From NCBI RefSeq assembly GCF_001509485.1, contig NZ_LLZI01000255.1, positions 1 through 38,622 of the forward strand: DNA of 38,622 bases. The letters are read 5' to 3'. Under the pieces are notes generated by a model. The model was not told the origin of the DNA and ran no database searches. It saw only the letters and a list, made by a program, of their open reading frames with translations. Within the stretch, counting starts at the first letter, position 1, and each line of letters opens with the position of its first letter. Both the position numbers and the translations under genes were made by a program. The DNA comes from Streptomyces sp. NRRL F-4489 (GTDB lineage Bacteria; Actinomycetota; Actinomycetes; Streptomycetales; Streptomycetaceae). Below are positions 26,668 to 34,161 of the stretch, one piece after another.

Positions 26668-27026
26668 CCGCGGTCCTGCTGGAGCGTCGCCCACAGTCCG
26701 TAGCCGTGCATCGCCTGCACGTCGCGCTCCATTTCCTCGCGGCTGCCGCTGGAGACGACCGCGCGGCCCTTGTGGTGGACGTCGAGCATCAGCCGGTGCG
26801 CCTTGTCCTTGGAGTAGCCGAAGTACGTCTGGAAGACGTAGGAGACATAGCTCATGAGGTTCACGGGGTCGTTGTGAACGATGGTGACCCACGGGACGTC
26901 GGGCTCGGGCACCGCGAACGGGGCCTCACTGGCTTCCGGACGCTCGATCTCGACCGGGACGCTGAGGCTGCCGTGGTGCGGCCGCAGGGTGCTCGTGGGT
27001 GACGGGTGGGCGCTCACAGGGCCCAT
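26664..27026 (-). CDS. clpS: ATP-dependent Clp protease adaptor ClpS
   Basis: A 120-residue ClpS protein that delivers N-end-rule substrates to ClpAP/ClpCP. The core [48 protein letters not shown] contains the NDPVN substrate-pocket motif, and [13 protein letters not shown] closes the fold. About 45 poorly conserved residues precede the core. The start is uncertain: the ATG at 27026 and a GTG four codons later both lack a strong ribosome-binding site. Confidence 0.92.
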   Translation of the reverse strand: MGPVSAHPSPTSTLRPHHGSLSVPVEIERPEASEAPFAVPEPDVPWVTIVHNDPVNLMSYVSYVFQTYFGYSKDKAHRLMLDVHHKGRAVVSSGSREEMERDVQAMHGYGLWATLQQDRG

Positions 27027-27119
27027 GCTGCCACCAGGGGGCCCGGGGCGCACAAACGGCCCCCGCCGGGCCGCGCCGCCGCCGCGCGCCGGGCCCGGAC
27101 GGCCGCCCCCGGGCCACTA

Positions 27120-27134
27120 TCGTCAAACTGACGA
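27120..27134. promoter_or_regulatory. Palindrome over the pncB -35 region
   Basis: TCGTCA-AAC-TGACGA, six-base arms around three bases, lies 10 bases upstream of a -10-like TAGAGT (27145-27150), where the -35 should be. GTCA/TGAC half-sites remind me of NrtR-type NAD regulators, which is a guess; a repressor bound here would block transcription. Confidence 0.55.
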
Positions 27135-27144
27135 GTATTCGGGG

Positions 27145-27157
27145 TAGAGTCTCCCGT
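27145..27157 (+). promoter_or_regulatory. Candidate -10 and leaderless start for pncB
   Basis: TAGAGT ends seven bases before the pncB ATG and there is no good ribosome-binding site, which fits a leaderless or nearly leaderless mRNA. Confidence 0.5.
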
Positions 27158-28486
27158 ATGAACACAGCAGACCTGGGGCTGCCGGTGGCCGTGCCGTCGA
27201 CTGCGCTCTTCACCGACCAGTACGAACTCACCATGCTGCAGGCCGCGTTGCGGGCCGGGACCGCGCACCGGCGGTCGGTCTTCGAGGTCTTCACCCGGCG
27301 GCTGCCGGAGGGCCGGCGCTACGGCGTGGTGGCCGGCACCGGCCGGGTGCTGGACGCGGTGGAGAACTTCCGCTTCGACGAGACGATCCTGGGCTTCCTG
27401 CGCGAGCGCGGCATCCTGGACGGCCCGACGCTGGACTGGCTGGCCGACTACCGCTTCCGCGGCGACATCTGGGGCTACCCGGAGGGCGAGGTCTACTTCC
27501 CCGGCTCGCCCCTCATGCGGGTGGAGGGCACCTTCGCCGAGGCGGTGGTGCTGGAGACGGTGATCCTCTCCATCCTCAACCACGACTCGGCGGTGGCCGC
27601 GGCCGCGTCCCGGATGGCGGTGGCGGCCGGCGACCGGCCGCTGATGGAGATGGGCGCCCGGCGCACCCACGAGCTGTCCGCGGTGGCCGCGGCCCGCGCC
27701 GCGTACGTCGGCGGCTTCCACGTCACCTCCGACCTGGCCGCCGGCTTCCGCTACAACATCCCCACCGTCGGCACCAGCGCGCACGCCTTCACGCTGCTGC
27801 ACGACAGCGAGCGGGACGCCTTCACCGCGCAGGTCGACACGCTCGGCAGCGGCACCACGCTGCTGGTGGACACCTTCGACGTCACCGAGGCGGTGCGCAC
27901 CGCCGTGGAGGTGGCCGGGCCGGGCCTGGGCGCCGTCCGGATCGACTCCGGGGACCTGCTGCTGATCGCACACCGGGTGCGCCAGCAGCTGGACGAGCTG
28001 GGCGCCACCAAGACCAAGATCGTGGTGACCAGCGACCTGGACGAGTACGCCATCGCCTCGCTGGCCGCCGCGCCGGTGGACGCGTACGGCGTCGGCACGC
28101 AGGTGGTGACCGGCAGCGGGCACCCGACCTGCTCGATGGTCTACAAGCTGGTGGCCCGCGCGGACAGCGACGAGCCGGGGGCGCCGCTGCGGCCGGTGGC
28201 GAAGAAGTCGATGGGCGCCAAGTCCTCGGCGGGCGGCCGGAAGTGGGCCGCGCGGCGGCTGGACGAGGAGGGGGTGGCCGAGGCCGAGGTGGTGGGCACC
28301 GGGCCGGTGCCGGCCGAGCTGGCCGACCGGCTGCTCCAGGTGCCGCTGATCAGCGGCGGGCAGGTGGTGGCCCGGGAGCCGCTGGACGCGGCCCGGACCC
28401 GCCACCTCGCGGCCCGCGCCGGGCTGCCGCTGTCCGCGACCCAGCTCTCGCGCGGTGAGCCGGTGCTGCCGACCGAGTTCGTCTGA
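27158..28486 (+). CDS. pncB: Nicotinate phosphoribosyltransferase
   Basis: A 442-residue enzyme converting nicotinate and PRPP to nicotinate mononucleotide in NAD salvage. Family blocks: STALFTDQYELTMLQA near the start, VFEVFTRRLPEGRRYGVVAG, LMEMGARRTHE, FHVTSDLAAGFRYNIPTVGTSAHAFTL with the autophosphorylation His, VRIDSGDLL, and VVTSDLDEYAI with YGVGTQVVTG. Length is typical for the actinobacterial form. The ATG at 27158 is chosen because homology begins within 20 residues. It is followed by pncA, which makes its substrate. Confidence 0.95.
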   Translation: MNTADLGLPVAVPSTALFTDQYELTMLQAALRAGTAHRRSVFEVFTRRLPEGRRYGVVAGTGRVLDAVENFRFDETILGFLRERGILDGPTLDWLADYRFRGDIWGYPEGEVYFPGSPLMRVEGTFAEAVVLETVILSILNHDSAVAAAASRMAVAAGDRPLMEMGARRTHELSAVAAARAAYVGGFHVTSDLAAGFRYNIPTVGTSAHAFTLLHDSERDAFTAQVDTLGSGTTLLVDTFDVTEAVRTAVEVAGPGLGAVRIDSGDLLLIAHRVRQQLDELGATKTKIVVTSDLDEYAIASLAAAPVDAYGVGTQVVTGSGHPTCSMVYKLVARADSDEPGAPLRPVAKKSMGAKSSAGGRKWAARRLDEEGVAEAEVVGTGPVPAELADRLLQVPLISGGQVVAREPLDAARTRHLAARAGLPLSATQLSRGEPVLPTEFV

Positions 28487-28633
28487 GCCGGCCGTCCGAT
28501 CGCCCGGCGGCGGGCGGTCCGCGGCGCGTGCGCGCGCCGCCCCTCCCGCCCGCCGCCCGCAGTGGCTACCCTCGGCCGCATCAGCGGCACGCCCCTCCTC
28601 CCCCACCCCGACCCGAGCCGGAAGGCACGCACC

Positions 28634-29230
28634 ATGCACCGGGCACTGATCGTCGTCGACGTCCAGAACGACTTCTGCGAGGGCGGCAGCCTCGCGGTGG
28701 CGGGCGGCGCGGACGTCGCGGCGGCCATCACCGACCTGGTCGGCGCCGCGGCCGGCAGCGGCTACCGCCATGTCGTCGCCACCCGCGACCACCACATCGA
28801 CCCCGGCGGCCACTTCGCCGACGAGCCCGACTACCGGGAGTCGTGGCCCGCGCACTGCGTGGCGGGCACCGAGGGCAGCGGCTTCCACCCGAACTTCGCG
28901 CCGGCCGTCGCCGCCGGCGCCGTGGACGCGGTCTTCTCCAAGGGCGCGTACGCGGCCGCGTACAGCGGTTTCGAGGGCACCGACGAGCACGGCGTCGCGC
29001 TCGCGGACTGGCTGCGGGAGCGGGAGGTCAGCGAGGTGGACGTGGTGGGGATCGCCACCGACCACTGCGTACGGGCCACCGCGCTGGACGCCGTGCGCGC
29101 GGGGTTCGCCACCCGCGTCCTGCTGGACCTGACGGCCGGGGTCGCGCCGGAGACCACCGGGGCGGCGCTCGCGGAGCTGCGCGCGGCCGGGGTGGAGCTG
29201 ACCGGCAAGCCGGTGCTGGCCGGCGCCTGA
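28634..29230 (+). CDS. pncA: Nicotinamidase / isochorismatase-family hydrolase
   Basis: A 198-residue isochorismatase-fold amidase that hydrolyses nicotinamide to nicotinate, the PncB substrate. The catalytic triad is visible: Asp9 in VVDVQNDFC, Lys in FSKGAYAAAYSGF, and Cys in IATDHCVRATALDA. The metal site DHHIDPGGHF is typical of PncA. GGAAGG before the ATG at 28634 is a good ribosome-binding site. It runs in the same direction as pncB with a 147-base gap and may be co-transcribed. Confidence 0.93.
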   Translation: MHRALIVVDVQNDFCEGGSLAVAGGADVAAAITDLVGAAAGSGYRHVVATRDHHIDPGGHFADEPDYRESWPAHCVAGTEGSGFHPNFAPAVAAGAVDAVFSKGAYAAAYSGFEGTDEHGVALADWLREREVSEVDVVGIATDHCVRATALDAVRAGFATRVLLDLTAGVAPETTGAALAELRAAGVELTGKPVLAGA

Positions 29231-29304
29231 GCGGGCCGTACGGGCCCGGCGGACGTACGGCGGCCCGGCGGGCGTACGGCGGCCCGGCGGGCCTACGGGG
29301 CGCC

Positions 29305-29682
29305 TCAGACGCCGGACGGGCTGATCCCCGCCGGTCCGGCCGCCGCGCCCGCCTGCCGGGGCCGCAGCAGCGCCCGTATCGGGTGCCAGGACTCGGTGTC
29401 GTCGTCGGGGGCCTCGCGCCAGACCAGGCCGTCGGGGTGGTGCAGCACCGCGGTGATCTCGTCCGGGGACGGCGGTTCGGTGTTGCCGCGGAGGTACACC
29501 GACCGCAGGCCGAGGTTGCGCAGCCTGGTCAGGGCGCGCGAGCGGTTCGCGGCGTGCACCAGGACCCGGATGCGGCAGCCGCCGTCGTACGGGCCGCAGA
29601 GCGGGCCGTGGTCCGGTCTGGGCAGCGAGAGGGCGACCACCACGCTCCCGCCCGGAAGCCTGGCGAAGCCGCCTCGGGTCAT
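29305..29682 (-). CDS. Conserved hypothetical protein, 125 aa
   Basis: A small soluble protein I cannot assign. It starts MTRGGFARLPGGSVVVALSLPRPD and contains CGPYDGGCRIRVLVHAANRSRALTRLRNLGLRSVYLRGN, an alternating beta/alpha pattern. The rest is PDEITAVLHHPDGLVWRE and a Pro/Ala/Gly-rich end. Two Cys lie six residues apart near the middle. GGGGGAG lies eight bases before the ATG at 29682; an ATG two codons earlier is too close to it. Divergent context: it faces pncA and follows the protease terminator. Confidence 0.65.
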   Translation of the reverse strand: MTRGGFARLPGGSVVVALSLPRPDHGPLCGPYDGGCRIRVLVHAANRSRALTRLRNLGLRSVYLRGNTEPPSPDEITAVLHHPDGLVWREAPDDDTESWHPIRALLRPRQAGAAAGPAGISPSGV

Positions 29683-29743
29683 CCTCATATCTCCCCCGTG
29701 AGACTCGGCGTCAACAAGGAACTGCAAGACGCATCTAAACGCC

Positions 29744-29779
29744 TATCGGCCGCCGCCCGCTAGGGGGCGACGGCCGATA
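29744..29779 (-). terminator. Terminator of the M6 protease gene
   Basis: Arms of 15 bases (29744-29758 and 29765-29779) with one mismatch and a six-base loop, 27 bases downstream of the protease stop. Confidence 0.75.
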
Positions 29780-29805
29780 AGTCTCTGACCTGCGGCTTTT
29801 ACTTT

Positions 29806-32196
29806 TTACTTACTCGCGGGTCCCACGTTCAGGACCACCGTGGAGCCGTCCCGGGCCTCCTTGGCGATCTTGATCTGGGTGTTGGTGTCAGGAACGATCA
29901 CCCCGCCGGTCGGGTTGGCGGCGTCGCGGTAGACCCCGCTGTGGTCGTCGAAGACCGGCACGCCCGGCTTCGAGGCGATCTTCACCGTGGCGCCGTCCTT
30001 GTGCAGGGTCAGCGCGTCGGTGCGGGCGCGGGTGAAGGTCGAGTCGTACGCCTGGAAGCGGTTGCGCATCAGCGTGCCGTCGGCCCAGCGCTCGGCCACC
30101 GGGTGCGAGTCGACCGGGAGGATCCGGCCGACGCCGGGGTGCACGCCGACGTTGTTGTCCCGCTGCGAGGTGTCCCACAGCCAGATCAGCACGCCGTTCT
30201 GGTACGGGAAGTGCTCGACCCAGCTGGGGCGGGTGGAGCGCCAACCGAAGTTGTACGGGCCGGACTTGAGGGTCTGGTCGTAGGAGACGTACTGGCGGTT
30301 CTCGGCGAGGTAGTACTGCGGGTAGTCCTTGGTGATGGACGCGCCGATCCGCGAGAAGCCCTTGGCCGTCCAGCCGTTGTCGCCCCGCTCGGCGTCGTCG
30401 GCGAAGAGCGGGGCGCCGTCCGCGGTGAGCGTCAGGGCGTCGAAGGTGAAGCCCTTCTGGGCGACGCCGCCGTCGGTCTGGTAGCGGAAGCGGAGGCCGA
30501 TCTTCTTGCCGGCGTAGGCGTCGAGCGGGAAGGCCAGGTCCTGGTGGGCGGTGACGGTGCCGCTCAGCGCGGGCTTGCCGGAGGCGTCGCGGGGCAGCGC
30601 CTTGCCGTTCGCGGTGCCGTCCAGCGGCGTCCAGTTGGCGCCGCCGTCCGTGGAGACCTCGGCGTAGACGTAGTCGTAGTCCTTCTCGGTGTCCCACCAG
30701 CCCTTGAGGGTCAGCGCGGCGCTGGACTTACCCGTCAAGTCCACCGTACGGGTGAGGGTGTTGGACAGGTCGTCGCCCATCCCGCTCCACCACTGCGCGG
30801 CGCCCTGGGCGGGCTTGACGATCTCGGTGGTGACCTTCTTCGCGGGCAGCTCGACGACGAGGGCCTGCTTGTTGCGCGTGTTGTACTCGGCGACGCCCAG
30901 GGTGTGCCGGGACGCGGTCGCGGCCTTGGCCTTGTCGTAGTTCAGCCAGCCCAGTTGGAGCTTGTCCCAGGCGCTGAGGTCGCCGGGCAGGTCGCCGATG
31001 GCGTCCTTGCCGCGGCCCAGCCAGGAGCCGGCCGACATCAGCGACCAGAAGTCCACCGACGACTCACCCTTGCCGGTGGTGTCGTACTCGTCCGGCAGGC
31101 CGAGGTCGTGGCCGTACTCGTGGGCGAAGACGCCGAGTCCGCCGTTCTCCGGCTGCATGGTGTAGTCGCCGACCCAGAAGCCGGTGTCCCCGATCTGGGT
31201 ACCGCCGGCCTTGTTGGCCGCGGGGCCGGTCTTGCCGGCGTCGGTGCCGTACGCGTACCAGCGGTGCGCCCAGATGGCGTCGGTCTTCTGGACGCCGCCG
31301 CCGGCCGACTCGTCCTCACCGGCGTGCACGATCTGGAAGTGGTCGATGTAGCCGTCCGGCTCGTTGAAGTTGCCGTTGTGGTTGTAGTCGTTGCGGTCCC
31401 ACTGGTCGTACTGGGCGAGGTCCGCCTTGATCTGGGCGTCGGTGCGGCCCTTGGCCTTCTGGTCGGCGACCCACTGGTTGACCGCGTCGCGGATCAGGTC
31501 CCAGGCGCTGGGGCAGTTGGTGGAGCCGCAGTAGTTCGAGCCGTAGCGGGCCTCGTTCCACGGGACGCGGACCCAGTCGGAGACCTGGCCGTCGACGGAG
31601 TAGCGGCCCGAGGACTGCCGCTCGTAGTACTTGGCCAGCGACTCCTTCTTCTTGTCGTGCGAGAAGTAGAGGTCCTGGAAGTGCTGGCGGTTGAAGTCCG
31701 CCTGCCAGGCGGTGCTGTTGTCCTTGGTGCGGTCCGGCTTGGCTATCTGGTTGTGGGCCGGGCCGGGGGTGCCGCCGTACTTCTTCACCGGGGGCAGCGG
31801 ACCGTCGCCGTCCGGGTCGTACATGGTGGTGTCGTCGACCTTGTCGCCGAAGTCCACCAGGATCGTGAAGATCTTGTCGGTCTTCTCCCGGGCGAGTTCG
31901 ACGTACTTGCCCTTGCCGAGCCGGACGACCTTGGAGCCGCCGCGCTGGTCGGCCTTGGCGTCGCCGGATATGACCTGGCGGAGCGCCTCGGTCCGCTGCG
32001 CCGCCTGCCGTTCGCTGTACGGGCCCTTGAGGTCGTGGGCGTCGGCGCGTTCGGGCGCCGGGTCGTGGCGGACGGCGGCCGCGGCGGCCGGGGCCGGGTC
32101 GGCGGCGGCCGTCCCGGCCGGGAGAACGGCCGCCCCGGTCGCGGCGAGTGCCGTGGCCAGGGCGGCCGTTCCGAACAGTCTTCGGTGGTTTCTCAC
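29806..32196 (-). CDS. Secreted immune-inhibitor-A-type M6 metalloprotease
   Basis: A 796-residue exported zinc protease. A signal peptide (MRNHRRLFGTAALATALAATG..., cleavage near AAADP at 34) and a propeptide of about 70 residues come first. The catalytic domain has HEYGHDLGLPDEYD with zinc ligands His359 and His363 and catalytic Glu360; DRNDYNHNGNFNEPDGYID (268-286) resembles a calcium loop. After about 470 a MAM-like beta region (FTFDALTLTADGAPLFADDAERGDNGW) follows, as in InhA. The start is GTG at 32196 behind GGGGAGGG. Target proteins are unknown; release of peptide nutrients or processing of own proteins is plausible. Confidence 0.92.
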   Translation of the reverse strand: MRNHRRLFGTAALATALAATGAAVLPAGTAAADPAPAAAAAVRHDPAPERADAHDLKGPYSERQAAQRTEALRQVISGDAKADQRGGSKVVRLGKGKYVELAREKTDKIFTILVDFGDKVDDTTMYDPDGDGPLPPVKKYGGTPGPAHNQIAKPDRTKDNSTAWQADFNRQHFQDLYFSHDKKKESLAKYYERQSSGRYSVDGQVSDWVRVPWNEARYGSNYCGSTNCPSAWDLIRDAVNQWVADQKAKGRTDAQIKADLAQYDQWDRNDYNHNGNFNEPDGYIDHFQIVHAGEDESAGGGVQKTDAIWAHRWYAYGTDAGKTGPAANKAGGTQIGDTGFWVGDYTMQPENGGLGVFAHEYGHDLGLPDEYDTTGKGESSVDFWSLMSAGSWLGRGKDAIGDLPGDLSAWDKLQLGWLNYDKAKAATASRHTLGVAEYNTRNKQALVVELPAKKVTTEIVKPAQGAAQWWSGMGDDLSNTLTRTVDLTGKSSAALTLKGWWDTEKDYDYVYAEVSTDGGANWTPLDGTANGKALPRDASGKPALSGTVTAHQDLAFPLDAYAGKKIGLRFRYQTDGGVAQKGFTFDALTLTADGAPLFADDAERGDNGWTAKGFSRIGASITKDYPQYYLAENRQYVSYDQTLKSGPYNFGWRSTRPSWVEHFPYQNGVLIWLWDTSQRDNNVGVHPGVGRILPVDSHPVAERWADGTLMRNRFQAYDSTFTRARTDALTLHKDGATVKIASKPGVPVFDDHSGVYRDAANPTGGVIVPDTNTQIKIAKEARDGSTVVLNVGPASK

Positions 32197-32712
32197 GTGA
32201 GGGTGCCCTCCCCATCAACTGGCCGATGCTGGAGGGCATTCGACCGGATGTGGGGAAGAAAAGACAGATCTTGACGCGTGTGTGCACGCCCAAGTACGTT
32301 ATCCGGCTTGCGATGCACAGTTATCGGACAGCGGAGGCACAGCTTCCGCACAGTCCGGTGCGGTGCGGCGCGCGCTCGCCGCCGGCCTCCCGCGGCGCGC
32401 GGACGGATATGCCGTACGCGCATGCGCCCCCGCCGCCAGCAGGCCGGACGCCGGCCGGGGCGGCCCGTCGGGCGGAGCCGTGCGCCCCCGTGCTCCGGGC
32501 CGGTGGGTTAGGTCACGCTTACCCGGGACACCGGTCGGGCACAAAGGACCGTAGGCCCGCCGCCCGGTGGCGCGCCTGCGGCCCTTCGCGCCCGACCGCC
32601 GCACCTGTTGACCGTCACATCTGGTGACCGCTGCCCCTGTTGACCGCTGCCCCTGTTGACCGTCGCCCCGCCGACCGCCGCCCCCGCCGGCCCTCCCGAG
32701 GACGGATCCGCC
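32197..32712. other. Divergent region between protease and small membrane protein genes
   Basis: The 516 bases hold both promoters. The protease side has two related sequences on the plus strand, TTATCCGG at 32300-32307 and TTATCGGA at 32332-32339, in an A/T-richer stretch. The other end is the tandem repeat at 32602-32685. No convincing gene is seen. Confidence 0.4.
32602..32685 (+). repeat. Imperfect 15-18 bp tandem repeat
   Basis: About five units related to CCCCTGTTGACCGCTG run in succession and end 28 bases before the next gene. Two inner units are nearly identical; outer ones have drifted. Each carries TTGACC or a variant, so some may act as -35 elements or binding sites. Confidence 0.7.
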
Positions 32713-33036
32713 ATGCCTCGTCCGACCGTCACCCAGCTCGTCTACGGTTCGGCCACCGTCTTTCTCTCCACCCTGGCGATGCTGCTGCTCTCCCAGACCG
32801 AGACCGGCATCGGCGTCGCGGTCATCGCCCTGGCCGGCCTCGGACTCGGGCTCCTGGTGGCGATGACGGTCCCGATGCCCGGCGTCTCCCGGGTGGTCCG
32901 CCGCGGCGGCACCGCGTCCCCCGGGGCACCCGCCCCGCTGCACTCCGTACCGGGCCCGGACGCCGGGTTCGCACCCCCGGGGACGACGCCCAACCGCCGC
33001 ACCACCGGGAGCCGACCCGGCGGGCACTTCCACTGA
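32713..33036 (+). CDS. Small two-segment membrane protein
   Basis: A 107-residue protein of unknown function. Two membrane segments lie at about 6-26 and 31-53 (LVYGSATVFLSTLAMLLLS and GVAVIALAGLGLGLLVAMTV) with a very short loop between them, followed by a Pro/Gly/Arg-rich cytoplasmic or exposed tail ending in GGHFH. GAGGA about 12 bases before the ATG at 32713 is a modest ribosome-binding site. Convergent with the first RDD gene. Confidence 0.65.
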   Translation: MPRPTVTQLVYGSATVFLSTLAMLLLSQTETGIGVAVIALAGLGLGLLVAMTVPMPGVSRVVRRGGTASPGAPAPLHSVPGPDAGFAPPGTTPNRRTTGSRPGGHFH

Positions 33037-33114
33037 CCCCCGGACGTCAACGGACCGGGGGCGCCCCCATCTGACGTTCCGTCAGCTCGCCAGTTCGCCG
33101 TCGCTTCGCCCCCG

Positions 33115-33936
33115 TCAGTCCGTCGCCACCACCACCGTCCGGGCCGCCTTGTCGTGCAGGCACTGCTGGTACGGCTTGTCCCAGGTGCACCACAGGACGT
33201 TGATCAGCCAGAAGATGAAACCGCAGCACGGGACGATCTCCGGCAGCGTGTAGACCGCGGCCCGGGTCCAGCCGGCCTGCGGGGTGGGGATCGAGCCGTT
33301 GGAGAGCATCGCCACCCGGATCCGCATCGCCATCTTGCCGAGCGTCTGGCCGCGGCTGGTGAGCATCAGCCCCTCGTAGATCAGGTACACCAGCATCGTC
33401 ACGCCGGAGACCGTCGCCTGCTTGCTCGTCTCCACGTTGCTGGTGCTGAAGTAGTCCACCCAGCCGACGATCGCGTTCATGATCAGGGTGACCGGTACGC
33501 CGATGATGATCGCGTCGATGATCCGCGCCAGCAGCCGCTTGCCCCGGTTGGCCAGCGGCGGCATTCCGGCCAGGGGGTCCGACCCGTACGGCCCGGTCCC
33601 GTATTGGCCGGGGCCGTAGGGCCCGCCCGGTGGCGGGCCGCCGCCGTGCGGGCCGCTGCCGTAGGGGCCGCCCGCGTACGGTCCGCCGTACTGGCCGCCG
33701 CCGTAGGGGCCGCCACCGGGCGGGGGCGGGGGCGGGGTGCCCCCGGGCGGCGGGGTGCCGCCGGAGCCGGTGGGGCCGGCCGGGCCGGGGCCGTGCGAGG
33801 TGCCGTTGCGCGGGGCGTCGGCGGGCCGGGCGCCGCCGTTCGGGGTGCCGCCCGCCGGGGGCCGCGGCGGCGGCTTCAGGAACGGGTCGTGCTCCGGCGG
33901 TTCACCGGAGCCGGGCCGGGGCTGGTCGGTACTCAT
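33115..33936 (-). CDS. RDD family membrane protein (shorter paralogue)
   Basis: A 273-residue protein. The first about 130 residues are a disordered Pro/Gly/Tyr-rich tail with PYGGGQYGGPYAGG-type repeats. An RDD domain follows (ANRGKRLLARIIDAIIIGVPVTLI, RGQTLGKMAMRIRV) with about three membrane segments. The end WCTWDKPYQQCLHDKAARTVVV is nearly the same as that of the next gene. The role of RDD proteins is not settled; some act in ion transport. The start at 33936 has a weak ribosome-binding site. Confidence 0.87.
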   Translation of the reverse strand: MSTDQPRPGSGEPPEHDPFLKPPPRPPAGGTPNGGARPADAPRNGTSHGPGPAGPTGSGGTPPPGGTPPPPPPGGGPYGGGQYGGPYAGGPYGSGPHGGGPPPGGPYGPGQYGTGPYGSDPLAGMPPLANRGKRLLARIIDAIIIGVPVTLIMNAIVGWVDYFSTSNVETSKQATVSGVTMLVYLIYEGLMLTSRGQTLGKMAMRIRVAMLSNGSIPTPQAGWTRAAVYTLPEIVPCCGFIFWLINVLWCTWDKPYQQCLHDKAARTVVVATD

Positions 33937-34033
33937 GGCCCGAGTCGACCGCCTGCGGCCGGGCACCGCATCCGGCGGCGTCCGATCGGCGGACCCGGGC
34001 CGCCGGGGCGGGTGACGGGGCGCGTGACGAGGT

Positions 34034-34057
34034 GGGGAGCGCCGGGGTGCGCTCCCC
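34034..34057 (-). terminator. Hairpin downstream of the longer RDD gene
   Basis: Perfect nine-base arms (34034-34042 and 34049-34057) with a six-base loop, about 105 bases after the stop of the longer RDD gene and about 100 before the shorter one. Weak but plausible terminator. Confidence 0.5.
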
Positions 34058-34161
34058 GGGGGCTGGCCGGGCGGCCGCGGCCCTGGGGAACGGCCGGGGG
34101 CTGGAGGGCCCCGGGGGACGGCCGGGCAGCGGGCAGCCCCAGGGGGCAGCCCGCCTGACGG

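Noticed and set aside
29941..32274. Plus-strand open frame opposite the M6 protease
   Set aside because: Mirror of a real gene; Val/Gly/Asp/Arg-rich with no signal, motif or ribosome-binding site.
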